A DNA stretch of 64,000 nucleotides from Candidatus Aquicultor sp. (GCA_036504445.1 DASXVE010000017.1:1-64000); one strand, 5' to 3'; counted from the first letter of the stretch, positions 34,914-44,897 are shown. Made by a program: numbers and translations. The notes: generated from the sequence alone by a model not told the origin.

Positions 34914-37900
34914 GTCGCCCCCCATGCGGGGGCGTGGATTGAAACATTGCTGTGCAGGGCAAAACGATATTACACGGAGAAGTCGCCCCCCATGCGGGGG
35001 CGTGGATTGAAACTTCTCATCGACCTCGTAGTGATCGGCATATTGCGTCGCCCCCCATGCGGGGGCGTGGATTGAAACATAACGACGCTGCACCGGGATC
35101 AACCGTTCGACGACGTCGCCCCCCATGCGGGGGCGTGGATTGAAACGGACAGAAAGAGCTCAGGAGGCCAATAGTATTCGTCGCCCCCCATGCGGGGGCG
35201 TGGATTGAAACGTAGTCACTGCCGCTGCCTGCGGTGTCTCCACCGTCGCCCCCCATGCGGGGGCGTGGATTGAAACATCGAGGGTTGTACCGATATATCT
35301 GTTGATGATGTCGCCCCCCATGCGGGGGCGTGGATTGAAACGTATTCGTCGATGTCGTTGGCCTTGAGCTTTTGGAAGTCGCCCCCCATGCGGGGGCGTG
35401 GATTGAAACCATGTTAACCGTGGCGTTGACCCATTCGCCCATCGTGTCGCCCCCCATGCGGGGGCGTGGATTGAAACTTGCCTCATACGCCGGTTTGTCG
35501 GCTACGCGACTAGTCGCCCCCCATGCGGGGGCGTGGATTGAAACATATAGCCGACGTAATCCGCGTTGGTACCCGGTGGTCGCCCCCCATGCGGGGGCGT
35601 GGATTGAAACATTACCTACAACTTCCCGCCGACCACGCCGACCAAGTCGCCCCCCATGCGGGGGCGTGGATTGAAACTTGCCCCAGAAGCAGCCGACGCG
35701 CTTGATGCAGTCGTCGCCCCCCATGCGGGGGCGTGGATTGAAACTCGAAATGACAGGCGATCCCAACGATTGGCCAGAGTCGCCCCCCATGCGGGGGCGT
35801 GGATTGAAACTCGATGAAATGAGCGATGCGCTGCTTCGCGCGTGGTCGCCCCCCATGCGGGGGCGTGGATTGAAACTTTAATTGTGCTTGTCTGCCCCGC
35901 AACCGTGCACAAGTCGCCCCCCATGCGGGGGCGTGGATTGAAACAATGAATCGCTCGTCGGCGAACTTCGCAAAGCTGGGTCGCCCCCCATGCGGGGGCG
36001 TGGATTGAAACAGCTTCGAACCGCTCGTTGATTCTGAATGTCTGAAGTCGCCCCCCATGCGGGGGCGTGGATTGAAACAATGTAGGGGGAAGGCCACCGA
36101 AGTTTACCGATCGTCGCCCCCCATGCGGGGGCGTGGATTGAAACTCTATTGTGATGTGACGCCTCCGAATACACCAACGTCGCCCCCCATGCGGGGGCGT
36201 GGATTGAAACGTTCAAATGGCCTGCGCTCTTCCTGGCGGCGCTTGTCGCCCCCCATGCGGGGGCGTGGATTGAAACACGGTGGCACGGTGCGTGCAGCCA
36301 TAGGTGAAGCAGTCGCCCCCCATGCGGGGGCGTGGATTGAAACATACTCGTCCTCATCGTTTTCTTTGAGCTTCTGCAGTCGCCCCCCATGCGGGGGCGT
36401 GGATTGAAACATGCAATCGCACAGCCTTACGTACTCCCAGACAGGTCGCCCCCCATGCGGGGGCGTGGATTGAAACCTCATCGGCGGATCGGGCTCAGGT
36501 AAGAGCTACGAGTCGCCCCCCATGCGGGGGCGTGGATTGAAACTCTTCAGCCATGACAGCACTGATACCGGGTTAAAGTCGCCCCCCATGCGGGGGCGTG
36601 GATTGAAACATAGGGTCGGGCAACACGGTGTCGCCTCGTGCCGGGTCGCCCCCCATGCGGGGGCGTGGATTGAAACATGGATTGCAAAAAAAAGGGTCTG
36701 CTGAGAGGATTGTCGCCCCCCATGCGGGGGCGTGGATTGAAACTCTACTAGCGGTAGTATGCCTAATTTAGGCCTCGTCGCCCCCCATGCGGGGGCGTGG
36801 ATTGAAACTTAACTATCGCCCCAACCAATCGCACGAAGTAAGTCGCCCCCCATGCGGGGGCGTGGATTGAAACCTCGGTAAATGCTTGTACCCTGATCGC
36901 CGGAATGGTCGCCCCCCATGCGGGGGCGTGGATTGAAACGTGCAGTCTATGATATTGCCATCAAGCACTACCCGGTCGCCCCCCATGCGGGGGCGTGGAT
37001 TGAAACCTCATCAGCCGTGCTCTTGGGCGCTCCGTTGAGGTCGCCCCCCATGCGGGGGCGTGGATTGAAACACGTAAGTAACCATATGCCGGTATGTCGA
37101 AGGGGTCGCCCCCCATGCGGGGGCGTGGATTGAAACTTAAAGAACACCTATAACGACAAGAAGATCGCCGGTCGCCCCCCATGCGGGGGCGTGGATTGAA
37201 ACATGATCACAATTAAGCATTAAACACGCTACAGCGAGTCGCCCCCCATGCGGGGGCGTGGATTGAAACGTTGCGATTACCCCGGACCATGCGCCGGTTG
37301 CCAGGTCGCCCCCCATGCGGGGGCGTGGATTGAAACTTACAAAAACGAGCATCGCTATACGGAGGCCCGAGAGTCGCCCCCCATGCGGGGGCGTGGATTG
37401 AAACATACGAGCTACCACAGTGGGGCCGCCCCTATGTAGTCGCCCCCCATGCGGGGGCGTGGATTGAAACAAGACCTACGACGAGCTGCGCGGGCGCATG
37501 ATAGAGTCGCCCCCCATGCGGGGGCGTGGATTGAAACGTCATTTCTTGCAGCGTATCGAGGTCACGCACACGCGTCGCCCCCCATGCGGGGGCGTGGATT
37601 GAAACTTCGCACTGTACTCGGTAAAATCGCGGGCTTGAAGTCGCCCCCCATGCGGGGGCGTGGATTGAAACATATGGAGTACAACGAGTTTACGAGGCGA
37701 ATGAGGTCGCCCCCCATGCGGGGGCGTGGATTGAAACTTTTTGGCGAGGTCGAGGGCGCCGCCTCTGCCGCGTCGCCCCCCATGCGGGGGCGTGGATTGA
37801 AACACATTTCACCCCGACAAGCTTGAGGCACCGCTTTGGTCGCCCCCCATGCGGGGGCGTGGATTGAAACTCACCGCCGAGGGTAAACGCGCCCTTGATG

Positions 37901-38205
37901 AGCGTCGCCCCCCATGCGGGGGCGTGGATTGAAACAATATCATCGGTGGAGGTGCATTTGATGAAGACCCGTCGCCCCCCATGCGGGGGCGTGGATTGAA
38001 ACGAGTTGTATCCGTCGTAGCGATTGTGCCGGTATCCGGTCGCCCCCCATGCGGGGGCGTGGATTGAAACTTTGGATAGCGATAAATGCCCAGATACCTG
38101 CGTTGGTCGCCCCCCATGCGGGGGCGTGGATTGAAACAAAGACACCAGAACAACAATTGCACGAAAAGGTACGGTCGCCCCCCATGCGGGGGCGTGGATT
38201 GAAGC
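34914..38205 (+). CRISPR. Type I-C CRISPR array, 50 repeats and 49 spacers
   Basis: Counting by position gives 50 copies of a 32-base repeat (starts GTCGCCCCCCATGCG, ends GGATTGAAAC) at 34914, 34982, 35047 ... 38106, 38174, with spacers of 33-36 bases. The repeat has the I-C hairpin GCCCCC/GGGGGC and the ATTGAAAC 3' handle. All repeats I checked are identical except the last (38174-38205, ending GAAGC), so the leader is on the left and the oldest spacers on the right. The long open frames on both strands here ([17 protein letters not shown] repeats) are only translations of the repeats. Several spacers translate to plausible phage peptides (see findings). Confidence 0.98.
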
Positions 38206-38253
38206 ATGAGCGCACACCAAATGACCGCAAATCTTGAATATTGCCCTCTATAC

Positions 38254-38280
38254 AGCAGGTGCCAGGTGAGATGTTAACTT
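38254..38280 (+). repeat. Dispersed repeat, copy 2
   Basis: Matches the reverse complement of 3573-3600 at 25 of 27 positions. It lies 48 bases after the CRISPR array. Confidence 0.6.
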
Positions 38281-38487
38281 ATACAAGTCACACATCTGCT
38301 CGTGTTGCCGTATAAGAACTCGTTAGGTTATTTTTGCAATAGAGATATTCGTTATGAGGTTCGAGGATTGTCCATTTGCCCCGCCTTAGATTGCCGGACA
38401 ATCTCGTTGCTAGTAGTGTCCAGGTGTAAGATTTTTGATGCTGCGGAAGATACTTAGCAGAAAATGTATGTGAGAAGGAGGTGCATT

Positions 38488-39105
38488 ATGAAGCTTTCAG
38501 TAATTCTCGGGCATCCGAGTACGAAAAGTCTTAATCGCGCTATCGCTGATACCGTCGTTCAGACGTTAACAGAGAACGGACATGACGCGCGGTTTCACGA
38601 CCTATACCAAGAGAATTTCGACCCGGCCCTTTCATTAACGGAGGTTTCGCCGAATTCCGAGCTTGATCCCATGCTGCAGCAACATTGCGACGAGCTCGGC
38701 AGTGCGGAGGGGCTCGTAATTATTCATCCTGTCTGGTGGGGCCAACCGCCGGCAATCCTTAAAGGTTGGATTGATCGTGTATTCAGGGTTGGCATTGCAT
38801 ACAGATTTGATGAGGGGCCGGCCGGGGTAGGCATGCCGGTAGGTCTATTAAAAACCCAGAGCGCGCTTTTGATAAATACATCAAATACACCGCCCGACCT
38901 AGAAGAACAAATATACGGAAATTCGCTGGCTGAATTATGGCATAGAAATGTCCTCGGCTTCTGTGGTATAAAAAACTTCTACCGTCGTCTCTATAGCCCG
39001 GTGTTGATCAGTACGCCTGAGCAGCGTGAGAATTGGTTAAACGACGCACAGCAAACTGTAGACCAGCTTTATCCCAAAATGAGAACGATGCGGGCGACGG
39101 CGTAA
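38488..39105 (+). CDS. NAD(P)H:quinone-type flavodoxin-fold oxidoreductase
   Basis: 205 residues from ATG 38488 (GAAGGAGGT six or seven bases upstream; ATG 38464 has none). LGHPSTKSLNRAIADTV is the FMN phosphate loop; IIHPVWWGQPPAILKGWIDRVF is the conserved Flavodoxin_2 block (key HPVWWGQPPAILKGW). Two-electron reduction of quinones or use as KefF-like subunit is likely. Monocistronic. Confidence 0.85.
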   Translation: MKLSVILGHPSTKSLNRAIADTVVQTLTENGHDARFHDLYQENFDPALSLTEVSPNSELDPMLQQHCDELGSAEGLVIIHPVWWGQPPAILKGWIDRVFRVGIAYRFDEGPAGVGMPVGLLKTQSALLINTSNTPPDLEEQIYGNSLAELWHRNVLGFCGIKNFYRRLYSPVLISTPEQRENWLNDAQQTVDQLYPKMRTMRATA

Positions 39106-39111
39106 AAAAAT

Positions 39112-39170
39112 AAAGGGATGGTATCGGAAAATGTTACAAAACTCCGGTAGCATCCCTTGTAGTTTTGCGT
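39112..39170 (+). terminator. Imperfect terminator hairpin
   Basis: AAGGGATG...TCGG (39112 onward) pairs with CCGG..CATCCCTT ending near 39161, about 15 positions with one mismatch and one wobble, followed by a T-containing tract. Directly after the oxidoreductase stop. Confidence 0.55.
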
Positions 39171-39281
39171 GACAACTGGCACAATCAATTATTAAAGGCA
39201 GGAATAGCTTCGCCCTAGAGTATCATCTGCCAAGCAAGCAATATTCCCTGATTATCATGAGTTTAGCGTTAAGGGGGCCCG

Positions 39282-39941
39282 ATGAGAAGCAGAGCAAATG
39301 TCGTAGATAAACCTGAAGCACGTAACATGAACGCTCGGGAAGGTGGGCCTACATGGAAAGAATCATTGCTTGGTTTTGCAAAACAGTTTAACCACCCAAG
39401 CAGGGGCTTTGAGCACTACAGACGAGTATACGAAATGTCGAAGACTCTCATAGAGGCTCAGCCCATTCAGATCGATGAAGACGCGCTGTTTGCGTCGGCC
39501 TTTATTCACGATGCAGGTGCGTTTGAGCCGTACAAACTTGAGCGTGTCGAACACTCGGATCGCTCGGCCCAGCTTGCAGACCAGATACTCACCCCTATGG
39601 GGTTCCCGCTGGAGAAACTACCGCTTGTCCGCGATATAGTGCGCGGGCATATGTTTTACGCTAAACCGGCAATGCCCGTTGAAGCGGTCATTTTTCATGA
39701 CGCCGATGTGCTTGATTACATGGGCGCGATTGGAATCATGCGCCTGCTCTCAACCGTAGGCCGTGATGAGTGGACGCCCAATACAAAGAAGACCATTGCA
39801 CTTATCAGGCGCTTTAGTCAGGAACTCCCCGGAAGGTTGCACACGCTGAAAGGTCAACAAATAGGGCACCAGCGCCAGATGGAAATGGATGCGTATATCA
39901 ATGCGCTGGCGGATGAGACAAAGAACTTCGCCGTTTTATAG
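39282..39941 (+). CDS. HD-domain phosphohydrolase
   Basis: 219 residues. GFEHYRRVYEMS supplies the first His, FIHDAGAF the HD pair, VRGHMFY a further His and VIFHDADVLDYMGAIG the last metal ligands. Such proteins hydrolyse nucleotides or phosphoesters; substrate unknown. AAGGGGG sits a few bases before ATG. The stop overlaps the GTG of the azlC remnant (TAGTG). Confidence 0.8.
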   Translation: MRSRANVVDKPEARNMNAREGGPTWKESLLGFAKQFNHPSRGFEHYRRVYEMSKTLIEAQPIQIDEDALFASAFIHDAGAFEPYKLERVEHSDRSAQLADQILTPMGFPLEKLPLVRDIVRGHMFYAKPAMPVEAVIFHDADVLDYMGAIGIMRLLSTVGRDEWTPNTKKTIALIRRFSQELPGRLHTLKGQQIGHQRQMEMDAYINALADETKNFAVL

Positions 39942-40323
39942 TGATTTCAAAAGAGATAATTCTAGGGACAAAAAGGACCGCACCCCTCATGCTGGGTGTA
40001 ATACCGTTCGGGCTTGCTTACGGCGTAATGTCGTCGCAGGCAAAGCTCGCAGTCGCCGAAACCTCGTTCATGTCGCTCATTGTATTTGCGGGAGCCGCGC
40101 AATTCATGGCCGCCGGGATGCTGCAGGGTGGCGTATCCTCGGCGATCATCGTGCTCTCGACACTTCTTATAAACCTGAGGACTTGCTTATGGGTTTATCG
40201 CTTTCGCAGTATCTCGAGAAGGAAAAACCGCTCTGGCGGTATTTGCTCGCATTCGGGATGACCGATGAGTCATACGTAACCACCGTAAGCCACTTTCAAC
40301 ATAAGCCGGGGAACGCTCCTTAG
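39941..40323 (+). pseudogene. azlC: azlC branched-chain amino acid exporter remnant
   Basis: The first frame gives TKRTAPLMLGVIPFGLAYGVMSSQ, then AGAAQFMAAGMLQGG and NLR, all typical of AzlC. Near 40180 one base is missing and the next frame continues LLMGLSLSQYLEKEKPLWRYLLAFGMTDESY, normal for the family, to a stop at 40321-40323. Only about 125 of 230 residues are present and no azlD follows. Confidence 0.85.
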
Positions 40324-40511
40324 CTACGTTATTGGTACGCGTGCAGTAATATAACATAGAATAAAGCCTCTATCCTTTAAGAACTTACCAGCACTTATAA
40401 TGAAAAAGCGCTTGTAGCGTAAAAAAAAAAGTGTAAAGTTCAGAGTTCTAGCGCCGATATTATGTCTATCAACGTATTATTTTACGAATTGCAACAAGGG
40501 AGGTGCTAGAA

Positions 40512-40733
40512 TTGGCAGATTGTGAATGTATTGCAGGGTGTCCTTTCTTCCATGACAGAATGTCAGGCATGCCATCTATGGCAGATATGTATAAGAAGAA
40601 ATACTGCCAAGGTGACAACACCAATTGCGCACGGTATATGGTCTTTAAGACTTTAGGTAAAGGAACCGTGCCGGGAGATCTTTTCCCGAATATGGCAGCA
40701 AAGGCACAAGAGATTATCAAAAAGGCTTCATAG
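40512..40733 (+). CDS. Small Cys-rich conserved protein, 73 aa
   Basis: TTG 40512 is seven bases after AAGGGAGGTG (a GTG at 40503 lies inside that site). The product begins with CECIAGCPFFHD and continues KKKYCQGDNTNCARYMVFK. Five cysteines (CxCx4C...Cx6C) suggest metal or cluster binding. Family known to me only as hypothetical; the Cys pattern resembles modules attached to some sensory proteins. Followed by a clear terminator. Confidence 0.7.
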   Translation: MADCECIAGCPFFHDRMSGMPSMADMYKKKYCQGDNTNCARYMVFKTLGKGTVPGDLFPNMAAKAQEIIKKAS

Positions 40734-40762
40734 CCTTAACACCCTTTCAGGGGCTTCAAAGC

Positions 40763-40794
40763 AAGGGCTTCGCGGTAACGCGGAGCCCTTTTTT
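40763..40794 (+). terminator. Rho-independent terminator
   Basis: AAGGGCTTCGCG-GTAA-CGCGGAGCCCTT then T-run: 12 pairs with one wobble. Ends the 73-residue gene. Confidence 0.85.
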
Positions 40795-40800
40795 GCGCAA

Positions 40801-41475
40801 GCGAAAACCCCCCGTTATACGGGGGAGTTCAAATAAGGCGGAGCCGTTGTAGTAGAGATAAAAAAGCTCTCCTTTGCACTAGGATTGAAGTGATACTGTC
40901 TTCAAACCAAGCAAAGGAGAGCAAACAGGTATGGATGCGAGTCAAGAGCATACACGATGGAACTGCCGGTACCACATCGTATGGGCGCCAAAATTTAGAA
41001 GAAAGATCATCTACGGCAAGTACAAGAAAGAAATCGGCGCAATACTTAGAAAACTGTGCCACTACAGGGGAATTGAAATAGTTGAGGCAAACGCCTGTAT
41101 CGACCACATACACATGTGTCTAAGGATTCCGCCGAAATATAGCGTAGCACAGATAATGGGCTATCCTTTTAGGCAAGAGTTCGCTCATGATATTTGAGCA
41201 ATTCGGTAATTTGAAATACAAGTATGGCTCTCGGCACTTCTGGTGTAAGGGATACTACGTATCAACGGTTGGCATTAACGAAGAGACAATTAAGAAATAC
41301 ATACGCGAGCAACAGCACCACGATCAGGTAATGGACAACCTCAAGGAAGAGGATAATCCCTTTAAGGGATAGCCAGGTAAACAATGCAGAAGACAGTATC
41401 ATGCACTTTAAGATGCGGCAGGTATCATGCCCTTATAGGGCTAGTGCAAACCGCACCTTGAAGGTGCGGTTATGA
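40801..41475 (+). mobile_element. IS200/IS605-type insertion sequence
   Basis: The left end has hairpin CCCCCGT-TAT-ACGGGGG (40809-40825); the right end has AACCGCACCTT-G-AAGGTGCGGTT (41449-41471). Subterminal inverted pairs occur: GCTCTCCTTTGC/GCAAAGGAGAGC (40866-40877, 40911-40922) and TGATACTGTCTTC/GAAGACAGTATCA (40891-40903, 41389-41401). These structures and a single Y1-transposase gene fit IS200. Exact ends are estimates. Confidence 0.8.
40931..41372 (+). pseudogene. tnpA: IS200-type Y1 transposase, frameshifted
   Basis: HTRWNCRYHIVWAPKFRRK, the HUH motif in CIDHIHMCL and IPPKYSVAQIMGY are in the first frame, which then stops at 41195-41197. A one-base insertion at CC after ATGGGCTAT (about 41164) separates it from the second frame: GKSSLMIFEQFGNLKYKYG, FWCKGYYVSTVG and the catalytic-tyrosine helix EETIKKYIREQQ. 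Corrected length is about 146 residues. Confidence 0.88.
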
Positions 41476-41681
41476 TTTATACGCGGCAGGCTTTCGCGAC
41501 ACATGGTTTCTATGAGAAACTTGAGGAAAGCATAATGCTAATCAAAAACTCGTAGCACGCACGTGTTAAAGAAGGTTCACAGAGGCATCGAACAGAATCT
41601 AAATGTAATAAAAGGGATTGGTGTAGATAAGTGGGCTGAGCGTAGAGGCCCTTACTACCGGTAGTCGAAAGGAATTGCTGA

Positions 41682-42401
41682 GTGCGATTAACAGGATACA
41701 TGCCCGTAATCTCACATCTGCTGTTTTTTTATCTCGTTGTTGTTGAGCCGGTAACAGGGATTCTGCAGTATCGCAAGCTTGTCGAGCGACTCAAGGTGGA
41801 CCCGGGGTTCAAAATACCTTTTTATCTGCGGACTATAATACTCGAGTGGGTGCTCGTAGTGGTGACGATCGCCGCTCTTGCGCCGTTGATACTAAATTTG
41901 CCGGGCTTAATCGGGTTGCAGCTACCGAAAGCGGGTTCGACCCTGCTTCTCTTAGGTTTATTAACCGTCGCTATCATCGGCATTATTGCTATGGTTATAT
42001 TGGCCCGGTCGGCAAAAGGGCAGGAAGCGTTGGCGAGCTCCGAAGAGTCTGCGCTGGCGTTGTTGCCGAACACCCGGCGTGAGCGCCGTATCTGGGTAGC
42101 GCTCTCTATTACAGCGGGCGTTTGTGAAGAGCTATTATACAGGGGTTTCGTGATCCTGTACCTTTCGTTCATGATTCCGAGTGCCGGTGTAGCTCTACCG
42201 TTGCTAGTGTCATCGATTATCTTCGGTGTAGCCCATGCATATCAGGGCTGTCGTGGCATTATAGCTACCGGGCTTCTTGGCGCGGGCTTAGGCGGGCTTT
42301 ATGTGTTTTCTGGTAGCCTTATACCGTCGATGTTGATACATGCGCTTGTCGATTTGCGGGTTCTCTGGGTGCGGCGCCCTAAAGTGCTGCAAGAGACCTG
42401 A
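41682..42401 (+). CDS. CPBP-family intramembrane metalloprotease
   Basis: 239 residues, about seven hydrophobic helices. Motif 1 CEELLYRGF (EExxxR), motif 2 FGVAHAYQG (FxxxH) and motif 3 HALVDL (HxxxD) are all present, so it is probably active (Abi/Rce1-like). GTG start with AAGGA upstream. Substrate unknown. Confidence 0.85.
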   Translation: MRLTGYMPVISHLLFFYLVVVEPVTGILQYRKLVERLKVDPGFKIPFYLRTIILEWVLVVVTIAALAPLILNLPGLIGLQLPKAGSTLLLLGLLTVAIIGIIAMVILARSAKGQEALASSEESALALLPNTRRERRIWVALSITAGVCEELLYRGFVILYLSFMIPSAGVALPLLVSSIIFGVAHAYQGCRGIIATGLLGAGLGGLYVFSGSLIPSMLIHALVDLRVLWVRRPKVLQET

Positions 42402-42414
42402 TTCAGGGGAAGTT

Positions 42415-42900
42415 ATGTCTTCAGAAGAAACTAAAAACGATAATCCCGGCAGGGGGTTTGATGACCTAGAGCGATCGCTCATCGTAATGACGTTTGCCTC
42501 AATATTTCTCGTTGGCGCGTATGCGGTCTCACGAGTTAACATCGTTCTTGCCGGGCTTAGTTTGGCCGTCATTATATTCTTGTGGTACGGCGTTCACCGG
42601 GTGCGCTTATGCAACTTCTGCGATATAAGCTGCCCGTACCGGCCTCAACGTAAAAGCATGCGCTTTACCAGGATGGGTTTTTCAACATCCGAGGCATGGC
42701 TGTTCTACCCGCTTGCCCTTATCATTATCGGCGCTTATATAATTGCTACGTTTATGCTGAATATCGCGATTGGCATACTGGCATCGGCGCTCGGCCTTTA
42801 CGCGCTGGTTTTGTATCGCGTTAAGATTTGCCCGAATTGCAGGATTCCCTGTCCGTTTAATCCCAGAAAAAACGAGCTCGCCAAAGTGCGCTCAGATTAG
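42415..42900 (+). CDS. Membrane protein with two cytoplasmic CxxCxxxCP motifs
   Basis: 161 residues from ATG 42415 (CAGGGGA upstream). Two pairs of helices, each followed by nearly the same Cys motif: VRLCNFCDISCPYRP and VKICPNCRIPCPFNP. It looks like an internal duplication in which each half presents three Cys at the membrane face, apt for a metal or Fe-S cluster. Lies between the CPBP protease and corA, same strand, short gaps. No family name known to me. Confidence 0.7.
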   Translation: MSSEETKNDNPGRGFDDLERSLIVMTFASIFLVGAYAVSRVNIVLAGLSLAVIIFLWYGVHRVRLCNFCDISCPYRPQRKSMRFTRMGFSTSEAWLFYPLALIIIGAYIIATFMLNIAIGILASALGLYALVLYRVKICPNCRIPCPFNPRKNELAKVRSD

Positions 42901-42911
42901 CAGGTGATAAT

Positions 42912-43979
42912 ATGGCAAAACACGTAAAAAGACGGTCGCAAAAGGCGGGTCTTCCACCTGGCACATTGGTGCATATTGGCCGGGAGCGAACGCAGGGTGT
43001 CAAGATAACCGCTATTGAATACTCACCGGAAACATACCAGGAACTCGTTCTTGGTATTGAAGAGGCGTGCGCGCTTAAAAAAGAGAAGGGCGTAGTCACG
43101 TGGATTGATGTAGAAGGGATTAACCAGGTTGACGTGCTCTCGCGGTTGGGCGAGTGCTTCAACATTCACTCACTGGTGCTTGAAGACATCCTTAATACAA
43201 ATCAGCGCCCGAAAGTCGAGGATTACGGCGATTACCTCTATATCGTTCTCAAGATGCTCTATGCTAAGAGTGACGGAATCGACATCACAACAGAGCAGGT
43301 GAGCATTATTCTGGGCGAGACCTACGTAATCTCGTTTCAGGAAGGCATCGAAGGCGATACCTTCAATGGTATTCGCGAGCATCTTAAGGTGGCAACGGGA
43401 CGTTTGCGGAGCATGGGCGCCGATTACCTCGCTTACACACTGATAGACTCGGTAGTCGATAACTATTTTGCAATAATGGAGATGCTGGGTGAAGAGGTTG
43501 ACGACCTGGAAGACGAGCTCGTAGCCTCGCCCGAACGGCAAACGCTCGAGTCTATACATAATCTTAAAAGCACAATGATATTCTTGCGCCGCTCGGTATG
43601 GCCGCTTCGAGAGGTGATCGGAACGTTGGAGCGGGGTGAATCGCGCCTCATCCAACCGTCGTCGAGAATCTACTTGCGCGATGTATACGATCACACAATC
43701 CAGGTTATCGACACCATCGAGACGTACCGCGACATGCTTTCGGGGATGGTCGACATTTATCTCTCGAGCGTCAGCAACAGGCTCAACGAAGTCATGAAAG
43801 TGTTAACGATTGTATCGACGATATTCATCCCGCTTACGTTTATCGTTGGTTTATATGGAATGAACTTTAGATATATGCCCGAGCTCAGCTCACGATGGGG
43901 TTATCCGGTTGTTTTACTGATAATGCTGCTCGTAGCGCTAAGTATGGTTATGTACTTCAGGCGCAAGAAGTGGATTTAA
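42912..43979 (+). CDS. corA: CorA-type Mg2+/Co2+ channel
   Basis: 355 residues. Long acidic N-terminal domain, coiled helix, and two C-terminal helices with the selectivity motif YGMNF at the first; FIPLTFIVGLYGMNF precedes the periplasmic loop. Pentameric channel in the membrane. Eleven bases after the preceding gene and convergent with the CDF exporter 12 bases away. Confidence 0.95.
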   Translation: MAKHVKRRSQKAGLPPGTLVHIGRERTQGVKITAIEYSPETYQELVLGIEEACALKKEKGVVTWIDVEGINQVDVLSRLGECFNIHSLVLEDILNTNQRPKVEDYGDYLYIVLKMLYAKSDGIDITTEQVSIILGETYVISFQEGIEGDTFNGIREHLKVATGRLRSMGADYLAYTLIDSVVDNYFAIMEMLGEEVDDLEDELVASPERQTLESIHNLKSTMIFLRRSVWPLREVIGTLERGESRLIQPSSRIYLRDVYDHTIQVIDTIETYRDMLSGMVDIYLSSVSNRLNEVMKVLTIVSTIFIPLTFIVGLYGMNFRYMPELSSRWGYPVVLLIMLLVALSMVMYFRRKKWI

Positions 43980-43991
43980 ACAGCGATAGGT

Positions 43992-44897
43992 TTACGACTT
44001 TACGCCTTCCGGATCGACATGGACCGTGCAAAACGCATTTTCAATCGTCGTGATGATTTGCGCTTCGACCTCGTGGGCAATCTTATCCGCACGCTCAATC
44101 GGGGTACCCCACGGCACTTCGACGTGAAGGTCTAACCTGACACCATTGCCTATGTATTCGGCCTGCATATCATGCACATCCTTGACACCCTCGACCGCTG
44201 TTACGATTCGCTGCACGTCTTGGTAGAAATTGCTGTCGGGCGATCGCCCCATGAGTGTACGAGCGTTCTCCCACCAGAGAATGCCGGCGTTAACCGCGAT
44301 TACGACGGCGACGACGATGGAAGCAATCCCGTCGGCTATCAACACGCCTTCCTTGATGAAGAAGATGCCGATCAGCGCTGCAAGGAGCGCAATCTCATCG
44401 TTTATCGACTCGATAAACTGTGCTTTCGAAGCCGCGCCTTTCGCTTTACTAAACCAGATTTTAAAGAGCGGCAAAGCGCTGATCACTATAGCCACGCCGG
44501 TAACAATAAGGCCGAGCGTTAAATTGGAGTACTCTGGCTCGACGCTCCCGGTTAGTTTAGGAATAGCGCTGCGAAACGACTCGAGGCTGGTAAACGAGAT
44601 AAAAACGGTAGCTGCAACAAGTGCCGCCACGTTTTCTGCACGGCCGTATCCAAAACGGTATTCGCGGTCGGCAGGTTTACGGGCCCAGATTAAAGCAATC
44701 AGTAAAAACCCCGAAATCAGCATGTCTGCAAGGCTATGCAGTGCTTCGGCGTACATTACGCCGATGCCTGTCATGAAATATGTAACAAGTTTACCGACAA
44801 ACAAGACGGTGTATCCTGCGAGCGCGAGCTTCAAACCGCTGGAGTTTGTCTCTTGAGTTCTAGGCTTAGCCTTCGTTGCTGCCTTCTCCTGTTCCAT
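43992..44897 (-). CDS. Cation diffusion facilitator exporter
   Basis: About 301 residues from ATG 44897 (AAGGAG 12 bases upstream; an in-frame start at 44951 is possible). Six helices; metal sites in YAEALHSLADMLISG and the second ExxxD half; the C-terminal cytoplasmic ferredoxin-like domain holds DLHVEVPWG and VHVDPEG. Exports Zn2+, Fe2+, Mn2+ or similar in exchange for protons. Convergent neighbour of corA. Confidence 0.88.
   Translation of the reverse strand: MEQEKAATKAKPRTQETNSSGLKLALAGYTVLFVGKLVTYFMTGIGVMYAEALHSLADMLISGFLLIALIWARKPADREYRFGYGRAENVAALVAATVFISFTSLESFRSAIPKLTGSVEPEYSNLTLGLIVTGVAIVISALPLFKIWFSKAKGAASKAQFIESINDEIALLAALIGIFFIKEGVLIADGIASIVVAVVIAVNAGILWWENARTLMGRSPDSNFYQDVQRIVTAVEGVKDVHDMQAEYIGNGVRLDLHVEVPWGTPIERADKIAHEVEAQIITTIENAFCTVHVDPEGVKS

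Noticed and set aside
34952-38237. Long open frames on both strands rich in [20 protein letters not shown] or [10 protein letters not shown]
   Set aside because: They are translations of the CRISPR repeat, which happens to lack stops in several frames.
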